A DNA stretch of 64,000 nucleotides from Vesta saturnalis (Eukaryota; Arthropoda; Insecta; Coleoptera; Lampyridae), in the NCBI GenBank assembly GCA_036346205.1, contig JARFJB010001987.1:4462501-4526500 (forward strand), read 5' to 3'. A program made the position numbers and the translations under genes. Below, one piece after another: positions 9,451 through 24,286 of the stretch. Every line of letters begins with the position of its first letter. Position 1 is the stretch's first letter. The notes under the pieces were generated by a model that saw only the letters and a program-made list of their open reading frames with translations, was not told the origin of the DNA and made no database searches.

Positions 9451-12400
9451 TTGAGATGGTTAGATATAAGGTTAAGACAGGGATTTGAGAGTTTAAGCTT
9501 GTAATTCTTATATTGAACAATTTGAGATCAATTATAGTATATTTACACTGCATTTATTTGAAGTATTTTGGTAAACGATTGAAAGAAAGTGATTTGTTTT
9601 GATGAAACAGGCTTAATAAGATTTTCACAAGTTGGTTCATTCATAAAAAGCATTGTGCTATGTAAGAAACATGTCAGAAAGGTTAAATGAAGTTATATTT
9701 GTAAGTACGATTAAGTTCGTAAAAAATATTTCATTAAATTTACAGTTCACATAAAGTATTTTGGCATTTGGGTATTTTACAGATGTTTAGCACACAGTTT
9801 AGAGTTATGACTATAATTAGGAACATATTTTAAGTCAGGTAAAATGCAGGAAAGATTTGAAAATTTAAGAAAGAGTTACGGTACGAACATGATTTAATTA
9901 TTACTCACAATATTAGTGAATATATAAGTGCAACAGAGAAAGTAGTGCATAGTAAACATTAAGCGCAATTTAAACAACAATTTAACATATGGATATTTAC
10001 ATGCAGCTACATTTTGTGTAAGATTTTTAAAGAAATGTGTTTAACAATATGGATTGTTGATGCAACAAAACTTTAAACGTTACAAGAAAAGTGAACATTG
10101 GGGATATTAAAGACAGATTTTATAAGTTGTGAAAGTAACATTTTGATTAATTTCAAAGTTAGATATGTAAATTATATGAACATTTAAATTAAGTTAGGTT
10201 AAGTTTTAAATTTAAGGTTTTTTTTGCAAAATTTATAGTTTTATAGAATAAGTTGAGCTTAGAATAAATTATTAGTGTGATTAACAGGAGGTTTTCCTCA
10301 TTTCCATGCAGTAATTTACTTTGTACAAGTTATTTGAACATAAATTTATGAAAATGGGGTTAACTACACAAATTTACTATGTGAAAAAGAATTTTCCTTT
10401 AAATTTAAGATATTGGAGTTGAAATAAATGTTTTCCAATTCAAATTTTCGTGCAGATCACGAATATGTATTTAGTTTAAGTGTAGAAAGTAAGATTTTTT
10501 AGATATAAGTAAATTTAGATTAGGATCAGTCAAATCGTACATTTTTTAACAGATGTATATCAAGTGAGGTATCATTTTATGCGGAATCATGCACAGATTT
10601 CAGTTTTGTTTTTAAAATTTAAATCAGTAGCATATTAAGAAAGTTATAGCATAATTTATATTTTAGATAGGTTTTCAAATTTATTTAAACCATTCACAGA
10701 CTTGGTTACTTTGTTTGTATTCTTAAAAAAAAATTGAAATTTTTGTAGCTAACAGGAGTTTATATAAGGAATTGTTCCAGAACAGACTCTCTCTTCCATT
10801 TGTTTCTCAAAGTATAAATTTTTATGACAAAGGTCAAAGTGTTGTGTTTTGTGTTAACACGTAAGTTTAAAACCACGTTTATTTTCGGAAATTTTGATAC
10901 GAGTTTAGTGAAGAGCTGAGAGTACAGAAACAATTGTTCTTAACATACAATCTTAAATAAAGTTAGGTTACCGATAAATTTCCATAATCGTAAAGGTTGT
11001 TACGATTTAAGTTTAACGTTTTTTAAAGTTCCCTTGTAATTTTATTTTGGTTATGTTGTCGTAAATAAAAATTATTCAATTTTTCCGAATTGATGTTTAT
11101 TTCCTGGTGCGACATATTAATAAACGATATTCCATATCGGATGCTAAAAAAAAAGTGAATTAAAATATAAAAATTTTACAAGCTTAAATAATATTTAAAC
11201 CGAAAATTATTGAAACATTTTTAATACAACAGTTAAATAAATATTATAATAAATAACTTAGTGCTTGAGTGAAGACATTTAAGCAAATTTAAGCACGTTT
11301 ACCACAAGAAAAGCAACATTTATCCGAGGTACGTTGATAGAAGTTGGGAAGTACTACAGCAGCAAGTGGAACAGCAAATCAATAACATCAATCAGATACA
11401 GGAAGGAGCCTACGTTTGTAAATGGAACCAGCTGAATGAACACATCCTTTTGAAAATATGCCGGTGCACATGTGAGTCAATTTTTATCATAACCCTTCAA
11501 TTTGTATTCATTATTTGTGCTAACCACAGTTAAAAACAAAATGAAAAATTCCAATGATTAGAATAATAATCCAAAATTAAACTCTTGGATTACACTTATG
11601 TTTAGCCAACGGTGGCAGAATACTTAAATTAAATTCGTAGTAAAATCAAAAAGTAAAATTAATAAAAGAAATCTTATGTGTCTAAATCGGCAGACAATAC
11701 GGGCAAATACTTTTAAACCAAACAAAAGAAAAAATATCCTAATTATAAAATGCGATCAACTATCTATTTTTGCAAACGCTCATTATCAGATAGTTGTGGG
11801 TTGCTTACTTTGTAAGTATGACCACAAAATAGTTAGGCAAACAAACAAACCAACGAAGATCGTGGCCTTCGGCAAGAAAAAAATTTCAACGGTAGTGTTA
11901 TCAGAAACCACTAGTGCTAGTTATAGATGGGCCGTTTATACGGACGTCCAGGGAAGAAATAAAACAATTTGAACTCAATTGTGTTCAGTAGTTGTTACTT
12001 GATCTAAATTAATGCACTTATAAAAGAACACTAACAGCACATAACCCGAAAGTGTTATTCAAATGGTGATTTTAAAGAAACCAATATAATTGCGAGACGA
12101 TAAGGTCTTTAGATTTGATCGCTTTAGTTTAGGCAGCAATATCTTTTTATTCAATTTACTTTAACTAAAGTAGTAAAATTAATTAAAATAACCCCACAAA
12201 GCTGTATCCTAAGACTATACTACAAGTTAGAGGATTGGCAAATTAAATTTTAGATTTAGTCTGAATATCGGTTGTAATACTAGGTACTGAAAATTGTAAT
12301 CCAAAACGCTATTTGCACAATTCTTTTATATCAGAAAACGCAAACAATTGTGTCAGTCGCGGTATCAGCTGATTAGGATGTACCGCTATCCTTTTTTCTT

Positions 12401-12992
12401 TTGTTTTTCGGTTAATTATAAAAAATTTTAATTCAATCCGGATTATTTAATCAAATCAACAAGTCGACAATCTATAAATTGTGCATTGGTACTCAAACAT
12501 TCACACTCAAAATTACAGTGTAAATGTAATCAAATTAAATAAATTGTTTAAGCTTACCCAAACAGGTCGGTACAACACACTTCACTCATACGCACTCACA
12601 ATGTTAATCCTAATTTTATCAACTGCAATAGTGCTGACAAAAGATATCGCGTTTGGCGTGTTTGATACAGAAACTTGTCTTTATCATGGAATATTTTGTT
12701 ACTAAATGGAAAATTATTATACGAGTATTAATGTTTCAAAATCTAAATTTATATAATTATAATTACAAGCATTTAAAGTAAAATTATTACATCTATTTCA
12801 CATATTTTTACATATTAATAAAATTGTATCTAGGCTATTGCGTAAGAATGTATTCATTCAATTAATTTTTGAAATTAAAAATACGGGGCGGTCAAATAAA
12901 TCTCCATTTAGCGAGTTTGCGGAAAATTTTGAGAATTGGGTCGGATAACGATAAGAAAAGGTATTGGTTTTGGTAACGAAAATTATGGCCTC
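9448..12992. other. Long AT-rich region, no gene recognised
   Basis: No protein similarity was recognised. A TATATAAGG box and AATAAA signals between about 10760 and 11070, followed by TTCCTGGTGCGACATATT, give a weak impression of a retroelement promoter/terminator region, but no matching second copy exists here. A short open stretch near 11345-11450 (QQQVEQQINNINQIQEGA) is unassigned. The 98-codon frame at 11676-11972 shows no recognisable domain. Confidence 0.4.
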
Positions 12993-13290
12993 GTTACACC
13001 GTTACCCGTTACCCGTTACCTGTTACCTGTTACCTGTTACCTGTTAACTATTACCTGTTACCTGTTACCTTTTACCTGTTACCTGTTACCTGATACCTGT
13101 TACCTGTTACCTGTTACCTGTTACCTGTTACCTGTTACCTGTTACCTGTTACCTGTCACCTGTTACCTGTTACCTGTTACCTGTTACCTGTTACCTGTTA
13201 CCTGTTACCTGTTACCTGTTACCTGTTACCTGTTACCTGTTACCTGTTACCTGTTACCTGTTACCTGTTACCTGTCACCTGTTACCTGTC
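12993..13290. repeat. (GTTACCT)n heptamer minisatellite, ~42 copies
   Basis: A 7-bp tandem array that begins with CCGTTACCC variants and grades into uniform TTACCTG units. A few substituted units (ACTATTA, TTTTACC, GATACCT, GTCACCT) lie near the start and end. It runs out into CTACTATCTGTTATCTG. The open reading frame through it is a repeat artefact. Confidence 0.95.
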
Positions 13291-14158
13291 TACTATCTGT
13301 TATCTGCGAATCGGGTAAAGTTTTTCCTTTTTGACATAGATAGGAAGTATTTATGGGACGTGTTTTAGATAGGACAGTCGCCACACAAAGCATAGTACCC
13401 ATTTTTTGAGAAATTAGTATTTTTCATTTTTACGATTTAGTTTTTAGGTATTTTTAAAACTACAATTTGATAGAATAAATACCATAAATTTCTGCGGCTT
13501 CTGTTGGTAAAAGACCAAAGTTTGAGTATGGCTTTTATTACATCCTGTACATTGAATGTGATTGAGAACACGTACACATTAGTGATTTTTTTAGATATTT
13601 TCGTTAATTTATTGATGTTGAAGTAGATTTGATTAAAGTTCAGTTGTAAGATAACGGAATCTTATAAACTCCTACAGTTCTATTTAGGTAAATTTTAAAG
13701 CTATCGAGATCTAAAGTGTATAATTTGTATTATTACATCTTTTGTATTAAATATGATTGAAAAGCGCGTACTTCGTACAAATTAATCCATTAGTGTGATT
13801 TTCACATGTTTTCGATAATTACCCAATTGTTTGATAACCAAAAGAGTAATTAAAAACAGAAACCATAAAAAAATTCTGGATTTGTCGTTTTAATTTACGC
13901 CCATTCAACACAAAATGAATTTACCAAAAAAGTTAAAAGCTAGATATAATTGAACCGAAACTTGGCTATCACAACATTAATTTTTTAACTAACTGAACAC
14001 GATTTTATACGTAAAATACTTAAAACGTTATTATTGAATGTATCGTTTTCAACAGGATATTTTCATATATACGGTAGTGCCTCGTTTGATGCTTTGAAGT
14101 TAAGTTTTGAAGGTTTCCTGGCAACCAATCTAGTACTAATCAGCAACTTTAACTGGTA
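13291..14158. other. AT-rich spacer, nothing recognised
   Basis: No coding or repeat similarity was recognised. Confidence 0.5.
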
Positions 14159-15608
<1,450 letters not shown>

Positions 15609-15609
<1 letters not shown>

Positions 15610-16662
15610 CTATTCATAAAGTTAAATTTCTATGCTCATCTAGTTTAAATTCACGTGCAAATTAAGAAATGTAAAATAATGCAAATTATTCTACAAGAGA
15701 ATTAATTATTTAAGGAAAATGTTTGTAATTAGTCTAATTAATTAAACTATAGTGCAGCTTTCCGATCCTTTGCTTTAACTAAATTATATGCAACAGAAAA
15801 AGCAAACGGTTGATTCGATTCATGGCTTCAAATACGACTTTAAGCATCCGCGTGCAATTGAAATATTTCCGCTCATTCTGACTCCTTAGTTTGTTAAAAG
15901 GAATCTAAACATAATAAGATAAAAAAAATAATCCATTTCTTTTTTATAATTGCCTAATCATTAAAACTAAACCACATTATTTCAATCACCACTTAACTTA
16001 TCAAAGTGCATAATTGCATGTGTATTATAAATTATAAATGCTAAAAATTGCGAAATTAAATGTAATCGTTATAAAATAGAAAGCTGCGTCGTGTCGTTGT
16101 TTATAAGATAATTTATAGTGTTTTGTAATTGTGGTCTCATATTAGTTCATCGGCCTATTTCCACACTTTGTGTGTTTGTGTTTGTGTTTGTGTTTGTGTT
16201 TGTGTTTGTGTTTGTGTTTGTGTTTGTGTTTGTGTTTGTGTTTGTGTTTGTGTTTGTGTTTGTGTTTGTGTTTGTGTTTGTGTTTGTGTTTGTGTTTGTG
16301 TTTGTGTTTGTGTTTGTGTTTGTGTTTGTGTTTGTGTTTGTGTTTGTGTTTGTGTTTGTGTTTGTGTTTGTTTGTGTTTGTGTTTGTGTTTGTGTTTGTG
16401 TTTGTGTTTGTGTTTGTGTTTGTGTTTGTGTTTGTGTTTGTGTTTGTGTTTGAGTTTGTGTTTGTGTTTGTGTTTGTGTTTGTGTTTGTGTTTGTGTTTG
16501 TGTTTGTGTTTGTGTTTGTGTTTGTGTTTGTGTTTGTGTTTGTGTTGGTGTTGGTGTTTGTGTTTGTGTTTGTGTTTTGTGTTTGTGTTTGTGTTTGTGT
16601 TTGTGTTTGTGTTTGTGTTTGTGTTTGTGTTTGTGTTTGTGTTTGTGTTTGTGTTTGTTTGT
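15609..16662. repeat. Tandem duplication, copy B
   Basis: Second copy of the unit starting GCTATTCATAAAG. It is nearly identical to copy A over the ~0.5-kb unique part apart from small indels and scattered substitutions, and ends in its own shorter hexamer array. Confidence 0.9.
16167..16662. repeat. (TTTGTG)n array B
   Basis: About 500 bp of TTTGTG units, much more homogeneous than array A. It has no TTCGTG block, and only one TGAG unit and two TTGGTG units are seen. Confidence 0.97.
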
Positions 16663-16771
16663 GTCCGTGTGTTCGTGTGTCTGTGTCCGTGTGTCCGTGT
16701 CCGTGTGTGTGTCCGTGTCTGCGTGTGTATGCTCGCGTGTGTGCCCGCGTGTGTGTGTGTGAGTTTGTGTA
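16663..16771. repeat. Degenerate GT-rich tail
   Basis: A run of GTGTCCGTGT, GTGTCTGTG and GTGTGT variants forms the decayed outer edge of the hexamer array. It is more CpG-rich than the array proper. Confidence 0.85.
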
Positions 16772-19700
16772 CAATATGTAAAATTACGACAAACGGTTAC
16801 ATACACTTTTGTAAATTAAACAAACCACCTAAAGGGCTTCTAAGCAATAGTACACACCAAAGAAAGCGTATTCATCCGTCTAAACAAATACAAAAAAGCA
16901 ACTTAATTAAAATCACTAAAATAAACGTAGGAAAGTAATTCGCATAGACTGATCAATCTAAATTCTTTCGTTCCATCTCACAGTGGTAAAAGTAGTACTC
17001 ATGCAATTTTTGTAATGGATTGACCGATACCAGTAACTCTACAATCTCCTTGATACAGTGTTCTAGTACGACAACTTTACTGTCGTCAAATTTCAACTAT
17101 GCGACAATTTTTAAATTACATTTACACGGATTTAGTGACGAAAATACTTGAACCAAAACCAGGTGATTTAATAACTTTTTCATCTGATTTACTATACACA
17201 GCATTAATTTATTTACGAAATGTTCTTTGACTTTCATACACATAAAATTTATTAGGTCGATATTTATATTTACAGCAATCTTTTATTTGTGGGTGATGTG
17301 GACGCGGATGTACTTTCTTGATGTACAATTCTATTTACCAAACTCTAAATTGCAATCCGCTTAAGCGCGATTTTATTCCAAAAATGAGGAAATAGTACTA
17401 ACATAAACACTCATACTCTCCAATGGACACGAGAATGCCACTTCTGACCACGACTAACAACATAAAAAATCACCGGGATGATTGAATCCTTATTAATATC
17501 CACACAAGGTGAACGGGAAAATTTTTTCACGGTAGCTTCAAGTAACCTGGGTAGAATGTAGGTAAATTATGTGCGCTCTACACTACATCACACGCTCAGC
17601 GTTCGACCTCTTTCCTTTACAGCCTAACTTGAACTAACCAACCGAAAAACAAAACTCCCCTTTCCCCACAAGATCACGTCATCTTGCATATTAGAATTGC
17701 ATTATAGGCCATTCCCGGATCTTGCTACCGAGAATTGAGACGCATACAACCTGTTTTTCAATCAGAAACCCTGTTAATAAAAAAAATTTTCTATAACTTA
17801 CCAACTAACAACACAATGCATAAATGAATTGGCAAACTCGAAAAATGCAGAACTACTTAAACGAGACTCAACCTTTTCGTTATCAACCACGATAACACAA
17901 ACAAATTTATACCCCCCCCCCCCTATCATGTTTCTTAACAACTCCCTGATCCTAAATGAAATTAATTCCTTTTTGTTGAAGCTGCGATACCAAACTTTAA
18001 AATAAAAATTTCCGGTAACAATGTTTTAATTTAAAATTTTACATATAATATGTTAAATATCATAATATTCAAAAAAATTCTACGACAAATTTCAATTATT
18101 GGTCCTGTAGCACTTCTGTATTTACATCAATTTAAATTTGGTTTTGGTGGTCGGTGCACCTGTTTAATTGCAGGTGTAAACTAAGCCAATACTGCTTTGC
18201 TTGGTTAGTTTAAGTATCTTGAGAAAAAGAATGTGTAATATATAGTTTATTTTAAAGTTAACTGGGTTCTTTTGCGGAATTATTATTCACCGTTTCACTG
18301 TATTTCTGTATTACTGGGGTACAGCTACAGTGATCTTGGTTTGTGATTTCCAACATAGTGCTATGTATCATTATATTACTGTTCACTTGTATGTTTAGTG
18401 AAGGTATATTTCGTTATTTTTAATTTACTTGAAGTTACTGGTAGTGCAGGTGCAGTACTCAACAATTGAATTCATTTGTGTATATAATTATTTTAGCTTA
18501 TTATACAATTAGAGCAACCGGCTTACTTTATTTATTCCGTTTTCATTTGTGTACATGTACATCTTTCAGCTGCCTCTTTCTCGGTTTTGTAAGGGATCTA
18601 GTACTTTTGTCACTCCAAGATCTAATGTTCTCCTGAGCTACCGGCAAAGTCACCTTAATCACGTAATCATGCTTTTCTCATACACAATTACTACTCAGTT
18701 TAGCAGCTTTTATATTTGCAAATCGACAACATATAACCATTACAAGCGTGCAGTGTGTGTTGCCTACACCAACTTAGGGTAGGCGTAGTTTGATTATATC
18801 ACTGTAATCTCTCATGCTGTAGATTAAAACGTTTTTGTAGCAATTTTTTTAAAGGCAACTCACAATTATGTAAAAGGAGAGATATAGTAATATAAACCAC
18901 AAATTAAATTTGAATGGAAATTGATATTTTTTATGTTAGATAGAATCAGCCATATCTGATTTCGCTAACGGAGGACCGTTTTGAATATTTATTTTTATCT
19001 TTGAAAGACATTCTATAGAAATAAACTACATAAATCTGAAAAAAACTGGTTTAACATTTTCCATTTATATCAGGGAGTTTGTTTTTGTGTAAATATATGC
19101 AGCCTCTTAAAAAAATCGGATAAAAAATTAAGATTTTCTTTTCTTTCATTCCATTCTCTAAATTAAGGGCATCCTTCTGGAAAATGATTTTGGGAGTTGC
19201 TAACAATTTACTTATAATTGAATATTATAACAATTTATTGACATACAGAAAGGTCGTATAAAAGAATTCATCAGGGACCTTCTGCAGATGTTACCGCAGT
19301 ATCAACCTACTTATTCTAGAGAAAATATAGAAAATTGAATATAAAAGTAAAAAAATATCAAAACAAATTGAGCGAGGAATTGTTTTTGAAAGGAAAGTTT
19401 TAAATTATTGACTTTATGTACAATGTACACTATCGACTAAAATATTCATCCACGAAACCTTTATAAAGCTTTTGAGATATAAATAAAAATTATGTTATTC
19501 AAAAGAAAATCTTGCTGTTCGCTTTGTACAACAGAAGAATATTTATTTTACGGACGACTGACTTAAGTTCTCTTTTACTTTTTGAAATTTATTATTTCCG
19601 TTAAAAAAATTGTTTACTTGATTTTCAAAAAAGAAAACTTTTTGACGTTAATGGCGTTACGAAATAAAGACATTAATTGTCATTTAAAAGTTTATAACTC

Positions 19701-20784
19701 TTTTGAAAACACTAACGCACATTTAGTAAGGGTGAAAAATGCTCGCAGCTTACTTTATATTACGTGGGTATATAGGTTCAGGCATTAAATGAAAACAAAG
19801 TCTAAGCAACCCACGTTATATACCATTTTTGAAAGTTGTCGTAAAATGCGTGTCAGTATAAAGCACCTCTAACATAAGCTACAAAGAGGGTAGAAGCTTT
19901 ATGAGCTTAAAACCATTTTACTATTTTGCTATAACGTGTTGTTGATTATATATTGTGAAGAGAAATCAGTTTTGGGTAACTCAACATGTACAAATCTGCG
20001 ATAACGTCTAATATTTCCACTCTGCTTGTAACGTGGGAAAATTTACTATGAAACTCTAGGAATGTGTAATCAGATTGAACATATCACCTCTCTCATCCTT
20101 TTATCTATTTGTTTGTAGAAGTGGGTAGGTGTTACGGCATTAAAGTATGCAAAAACCAAGTGGAAAAGGCCATGCAAAATTTAGTATTTTCAAACGTTTG
20201 AAGAAGGAATAAATAATACAATTGATCAAACTGGGCCAATCGGAAAATTTATATTCAGTATTGTAATGCAGGAAGCACCTGTGTTAGTTTTACATTACCA
20301 TATGTAGCATGTGTATAAAATGGCCATCGTTCATAACATATTTATTTCGATTTCAATTCATTGTCGAGTTTTATGCGTGGATTTCTTAAAATGGAATAAT
20401 GTTTATTATAAATGGTATTGTAACGAAACTAGGAAAGTGTTAAATTGTTATAGATCCGGATCGGTAAGTAAATAAATAAATAAAATGTTTTGAAAGATTT
20501 ATTACATTCAAAAATGGTATCAAATGATGGTGCATTGAATTGGAATGAACGATATAACGTTACCGTTCTATTTCATATATTGTGTAGGAACGTTATGCTT
20601 CACTCAATTCAAAACGAATGTGAATGGGCACTTAAAATTGAATAAATATAAAGTAGCAGTTTCTTACTGAAATATTGTAAGCATTTTTTCTAAAAGGATA
20701 AATTGTTTTGTCATTCCTGTAAAAGAACAAATTAAAGGTAATTATTACACATCATTTGAGTTGATCAGCCTATTTGCACAGTTT
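16772..20784. other. AT-rich region, no gene recognised
   Basis: About 4 kb without recognisable coding or repeat similarity on either strand. The only simple feature is a run of 12 C at 17912-17923. Open frames of 60-80 codons exist (for example 18549-18782 and 19582-19788) but show no domain or codon pattern that I would support as a gene. Confidence 0.45.
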
Positions 20785-20980
20785 TTGTAGGGCGACCTTC
20801 TGGAAGCGGACTCTGCTTCCGTCATCATGTTTAGTCCTGAGAAGTAGTGATTTCGCGCTTGAATCGAATTCACTTACTTTTGATTTTTCTCAGTACTTGA
20901 CTACGCTCCGATTCGAACTTGGTACCTTTCACTTACAAGTCTGACACCTTTACGGCTGAGCCACTGAGTAAACCAATATG
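20785..20980 (-). mobile_element. tRNA-Thr-type SINE
   Basis: Read on the minus strand, a tRNA-like head contains an A-box-like TGGCTCAGCCGTAAAGG, an anticodon loop ACTTGTAAG (TGT, threonine) and a B-box-like AAGTTCGAATCGG. The head lacks a properly paired acceptor stem, so it is not a working tRNA gene. It is followed by an unrelated ~110-bp body (GTAGTCAAGTACTGAG..., GACGGAAGCAGAGTCCGC). RNA polymerase III promoter boxes plus a non-tRNA body define a SINE. It lies directly beside the left end of the next DNA transposon. Confidence 0.7.
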
Positions 20981-21002
20981 TATTTTTTAGAATTTACATA
21001 TA

Positions 21003-22691
21003 CAGGGCCAATAAAAAGTAAGGAACATCGATGCTGAAAAGCTGTAATAAAAGTTTTTTATCCAATTATTGCCCACCATATGGCGTTGTTAGTTTCTTTC
21101 TGACGTCATGACTTTTAACTGTGGCGTCATTTATTATTTTTAATAACAACTTTTTATCACATGATCAGTTAATAGTTTTTACTGTGTTTGCAACCATGTG
21201 AAATTTTTATCTAGTTCCATAAGAAAAATAGTTCTGAACATTTATTGTCATTCGCAGTATTTTTTGATGTGCAATTACAATCAAAGTAAACGAACAAATT
21301 CATTAAAACAAAGCAATTAAATTTAAATATAAAACAACGCATGTTTAAAATGTTCACCGTACATTGCCTGTCCCAGGTGGTATTGCACGTATGTTTTCGA
21401 GGATGCGTATTTTTAGATCTTCCACATTGTCGGGTCTATTTTGATATACTGCCCCACAAAAAGAAATCAAGCCGGTTCAGATCACTCAATACGTCTGTGA
21501 AAATTTCATCTAAATACCGAAGAACATTAACGCTATAATGAGGAGGGCATCGTCTTGCTGGGACCAAATAGCTTCGTTTGGTGTGTTAAGCTGTTCGGTA
21601 TTAGGGAATAACGCAACTAACGCAGGAATCAGTTGAAATCGCGGTCAGTACTTAATGAGCCATCGAAGAAGAAAGGACTAAAAATTCCTGTCCTATCATT
21701 CCCGCCCATACATTTACTTTTTGGAGATATTGTGTGTGTACTTCCTCCATCCGATGTTGGTTATTTTGCGAACAATAACGGAAATCATCCCAATTTACAT
21801 CCCTATTTAGACAAAATGTAGCACAAAATAAAATTCAAAAACCGTGGGTCATTTAACATATCCATCATTTGTTCGTAAAATTAATTTCTCATGTCAAAAC
21901 CATCTTCTGGCAATTCCCGAACCAGTTGTGCCTATATTGACATATTTTTTTTATGTAAGATATTTAAAACAGTTCCTTGACTAATATCGTTATCTCGGAG
22001 TAGTTCTCGAGGTGAGGTGAGGGTTTTCAGAAACTGCCAGTACAGTGTTGCTAGTTTTAGACGACCCATTTTATCTCTAATATAACCAGTTTCTCGAAAT
22101 TTTTTATAAATCTTTGTTACAGTAGATTGTGTAATATGGTTGATTTGGATGTAAAGTATTAAATATTTCACACCCATCGTCGTGAGTTCTTTCTCTGTCA
22201 CCATATTCTTTTTCTGCCATTATTAAAATTTCGTTCCGTTTCTGTTAAACGTACAATAATTTGATATTACTAGCTTATAACTATTTAGAAAAACTGCTAA
22301 TTTTATTCACTAAATCACTGCCAAGCTATCATACAATTAACATTACACATTTATAAAGAAGCGCTTGAGATTGTTTTTTGTTTCCCTAGTTGCAAGTGAC
22401 GATAAAGACGACAACAATAAACATTTAGTATTATTTTTCTTGTAATTTTCTTATGAAACTAGATAAAAATTGCACACGGTTGTAAACACAATAAAAATTA
22501 ATAACTGATCATGTGATAAAAAGTATCAGTTGCTATTACAGAAAAATGACGTCACAGTTAAAAACTAAAAAACTAAAAACGACATATGGCGGGCAATAAG
22601 TGGACCAGAAACTTCTATTACAAAATGGATTTTTCGTAAAGTTATTATTTAAGACTGTAGAATCGATGTTCTTTACTCTTTATTCACCCTA
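21003..22691 (-). mobile_element. Tc1/mariner-type element with ~200-bp diverged TIRs
   Basis: The ends pair as CAGGG(C/T)(C/G)AATAAA(A/G)AGTAA(G/A)GAACATCGAT, with TA next to the left end and close to the right end. Similarity continues inward for about 200 bp and includes ATGTGATAAAAAG and CATATGGCG blocks. The interior encodes a decayed transposase on the minus strand. The two arms differ by many substitutions, so the element is old. Confidence 0.75.
21323..22220 (-). pseudogene. Decayed IS630/Tc1-type transposase
   Basis: The start was taken at MAEKEYGDRERT. After a deletion and frame change comes ITQSTVTKIYKKFRETGYI, a helix-turn-helix, and then DISQGTVLNILHKK. The catalytic half shows HRWRKYTHNIS, VNVWAGMIGQEFL (family motif), WSQQDDALL (second Asp region), YSVNVLRYLDEIFTDV, a shortened third-site block ending LDFFLWGSISK, DNVEDLKIRILENIRAI and YGEHFKHAL at the end. 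The proline-rich R-S-P-D-L motif is missing. Multiple stops and frameshifts are present. It is non-functional. Confidence 0.7.
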
Positions 22692-22779
22692 CATATTAAT
22701 AGTTTTCGTGGTCGCGCAGTTGTTCATTGCGCATGTTGCGTAGTAACCTATTGCGCTGGTGCATTGCGCCTAAATTCTT

Positions 22780-23305
22780 CGCACAATATCCGGATCCACA
22801 TGGGTTTCATTTCTGCACTAGTTTGGATTATTAGATTTTCCGCCAGTGGTTCCTTTGAGTTATCGGCGAGTTGTATACTCGTTCTTCGTTCTAGATATGT
22901 TCTACGATCCTAGATCTTTCTGTTTCTACTTTGCGGAAGTTATTCTTATGTTCCTGTGTTCAAACTTTAGGTGGTCTGCCGTTCTCTGCTATGTATGGTC
23001 TGCCACATTCGGATGGCAGTTTGTATACACAATTTTTGGTTTTGGTTAGTATTCCCCTGAGCGTTCTTGTAGATTTAAAGGCAGTGCGTATATTGTATTC
23101 GCTGCCTATCCTTCGTATTTTGCCGAAGTGTCCTGGTATATAGGGTATTACCGCTGTGTATTTAGGTACTTTTTTATCGGTTATCCTTTTCCTATTTAGA
23201 TTAAGTGCTAGATCGGGGTATGAATTTTTGTGTCTTAGCGAATTCTGTTTCGTTTTTCAGATATACCTCCCCATGTGAGTGGGTTTCCTGTATACATTTG
23301 TAAAA
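22780..23305 (-). pseudogene. Penelope-like retroelement fragment (RT C-terminus + GIY-YIG start)
   Basis: On the minus strand a mostly open stretch reads NVYRKPTHMGRYI, one stop, LRHKNSYPDLA, then KYTAVIPYIPGHFGKIRRIG, YNIRTAFKSTRTLRGIL and CVYKLPSECGRPYIAENGRP, then EHKNNFRKVET and a broken tail (RSRIVEHI). VYRKPTHxGRY, IPYI-G, NIxTxFKxxxTLRxxL and the Cys-Gly-x2-YI-x-E-x-GRP / EHKNN block are characteristic of the RT thumb and the GIY-YIG endonuclease of Penelope-like elements. Only the 3' portion remains. The usual Gly before the second Tyr region is altered (YIAENG for YIGETG). No terminal repeats were seen. Confidence 0.75.
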
Positions 23306-24242
23306 GTCCTTAAATACAATTAAATACAAAATCGCTCAAATAAATATATAATAATAAATAAATACCGTCTATTAATTTTTTACCATCTCCTATCTCAAAA
23401 TTGAAACAAACGTTACGATCAGTCTGCCCTTTATTAATAACATATACTTTCAAATACTGTTTGTAATTTTTATAATTACAATGTATTTAAAAGTTTTCAA
23501 GTATGAATCGTTTTGATTAAATTCTGAAACTTATTTTTATCTACATATGAACAAAAATAAATAAAATAGTGACAAATATTGCAAAAAACAGTCCCTGCAA
23601 CCAATACTGTACATAAAATGGAACTAATGAAAATAAGCAACTAAATTTTATAGTCTCAGAATAAACAATGCTCAGGTCAATCATTATGGGCATAGCGAAA
23701 GTATGAACAGCTTTAATATTCTTAAACTGTGCGATCCTCTATGTAACTTCAGACGTGAAAAAAAATGCAAGACATCAAATAGAGCGTTGTTCACTTGTAA
23801 TACATGAGATGACTTTTTACTTTAACTTACACTATAAAATTGTGGGATAAGGAAATAAATGTTAAATGAATAACTCAATAACACAACTGGTCAATATTAA
23901 TTATGCAGTTACTGTTGCAATAAGCAACACACAAAAGAAAATTACCTTATACACGTTTCTCCTACTGTAACGTGCCAATTCTTGGCTATCGTTACTTTAA
24001 TTTAAGTTTTGAATTTGTGTTATTATTGGTAAATGTATTTACATTACGTTGGTATCTTTTTTTTTCAATAATTCAATTTTGGTATAAGTCGATGTTTTCT
24101 CTTTAGTGTGCGTAATTACGAGTATCCATGTATATATTGCTACCGTGAATAATGGCTATTTTAGCCACATGTTGCAATGTGGCAGTATGTTATACGTTTC
24201 TACGTTTTACTTCCTTGTGTAAGGTATGTAATGGCTTTTAAT

Positions 24243-24286
<44 letters not shown>

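Noticed and set aside
10740..11140. Possible LTR with promoter, AATAAA and a primer-binding-site-like GGTGCGACA
   Set aside because: No second copy, no gag-pol coding and no tRNA complement that I can confirm. Listed only as an impression in the gap entry.
11676..11972. 98-codon open frame as a host exon
   Set aside because: No domain, no splice context and no recognisable homologue.
6262..13290. Telomeric repeat
   Set aside because: Neither ATATAAC nor GTTACCT equals a known insect telomere unit that I can confirm, and both arrays are internal.
20895..20980. Functional tRNA-Thr gene
   Set aside because: The acceptor and D-arm pairing are poor and a SINE body follows, so it is tRNA-derived and not a tRNA gene.
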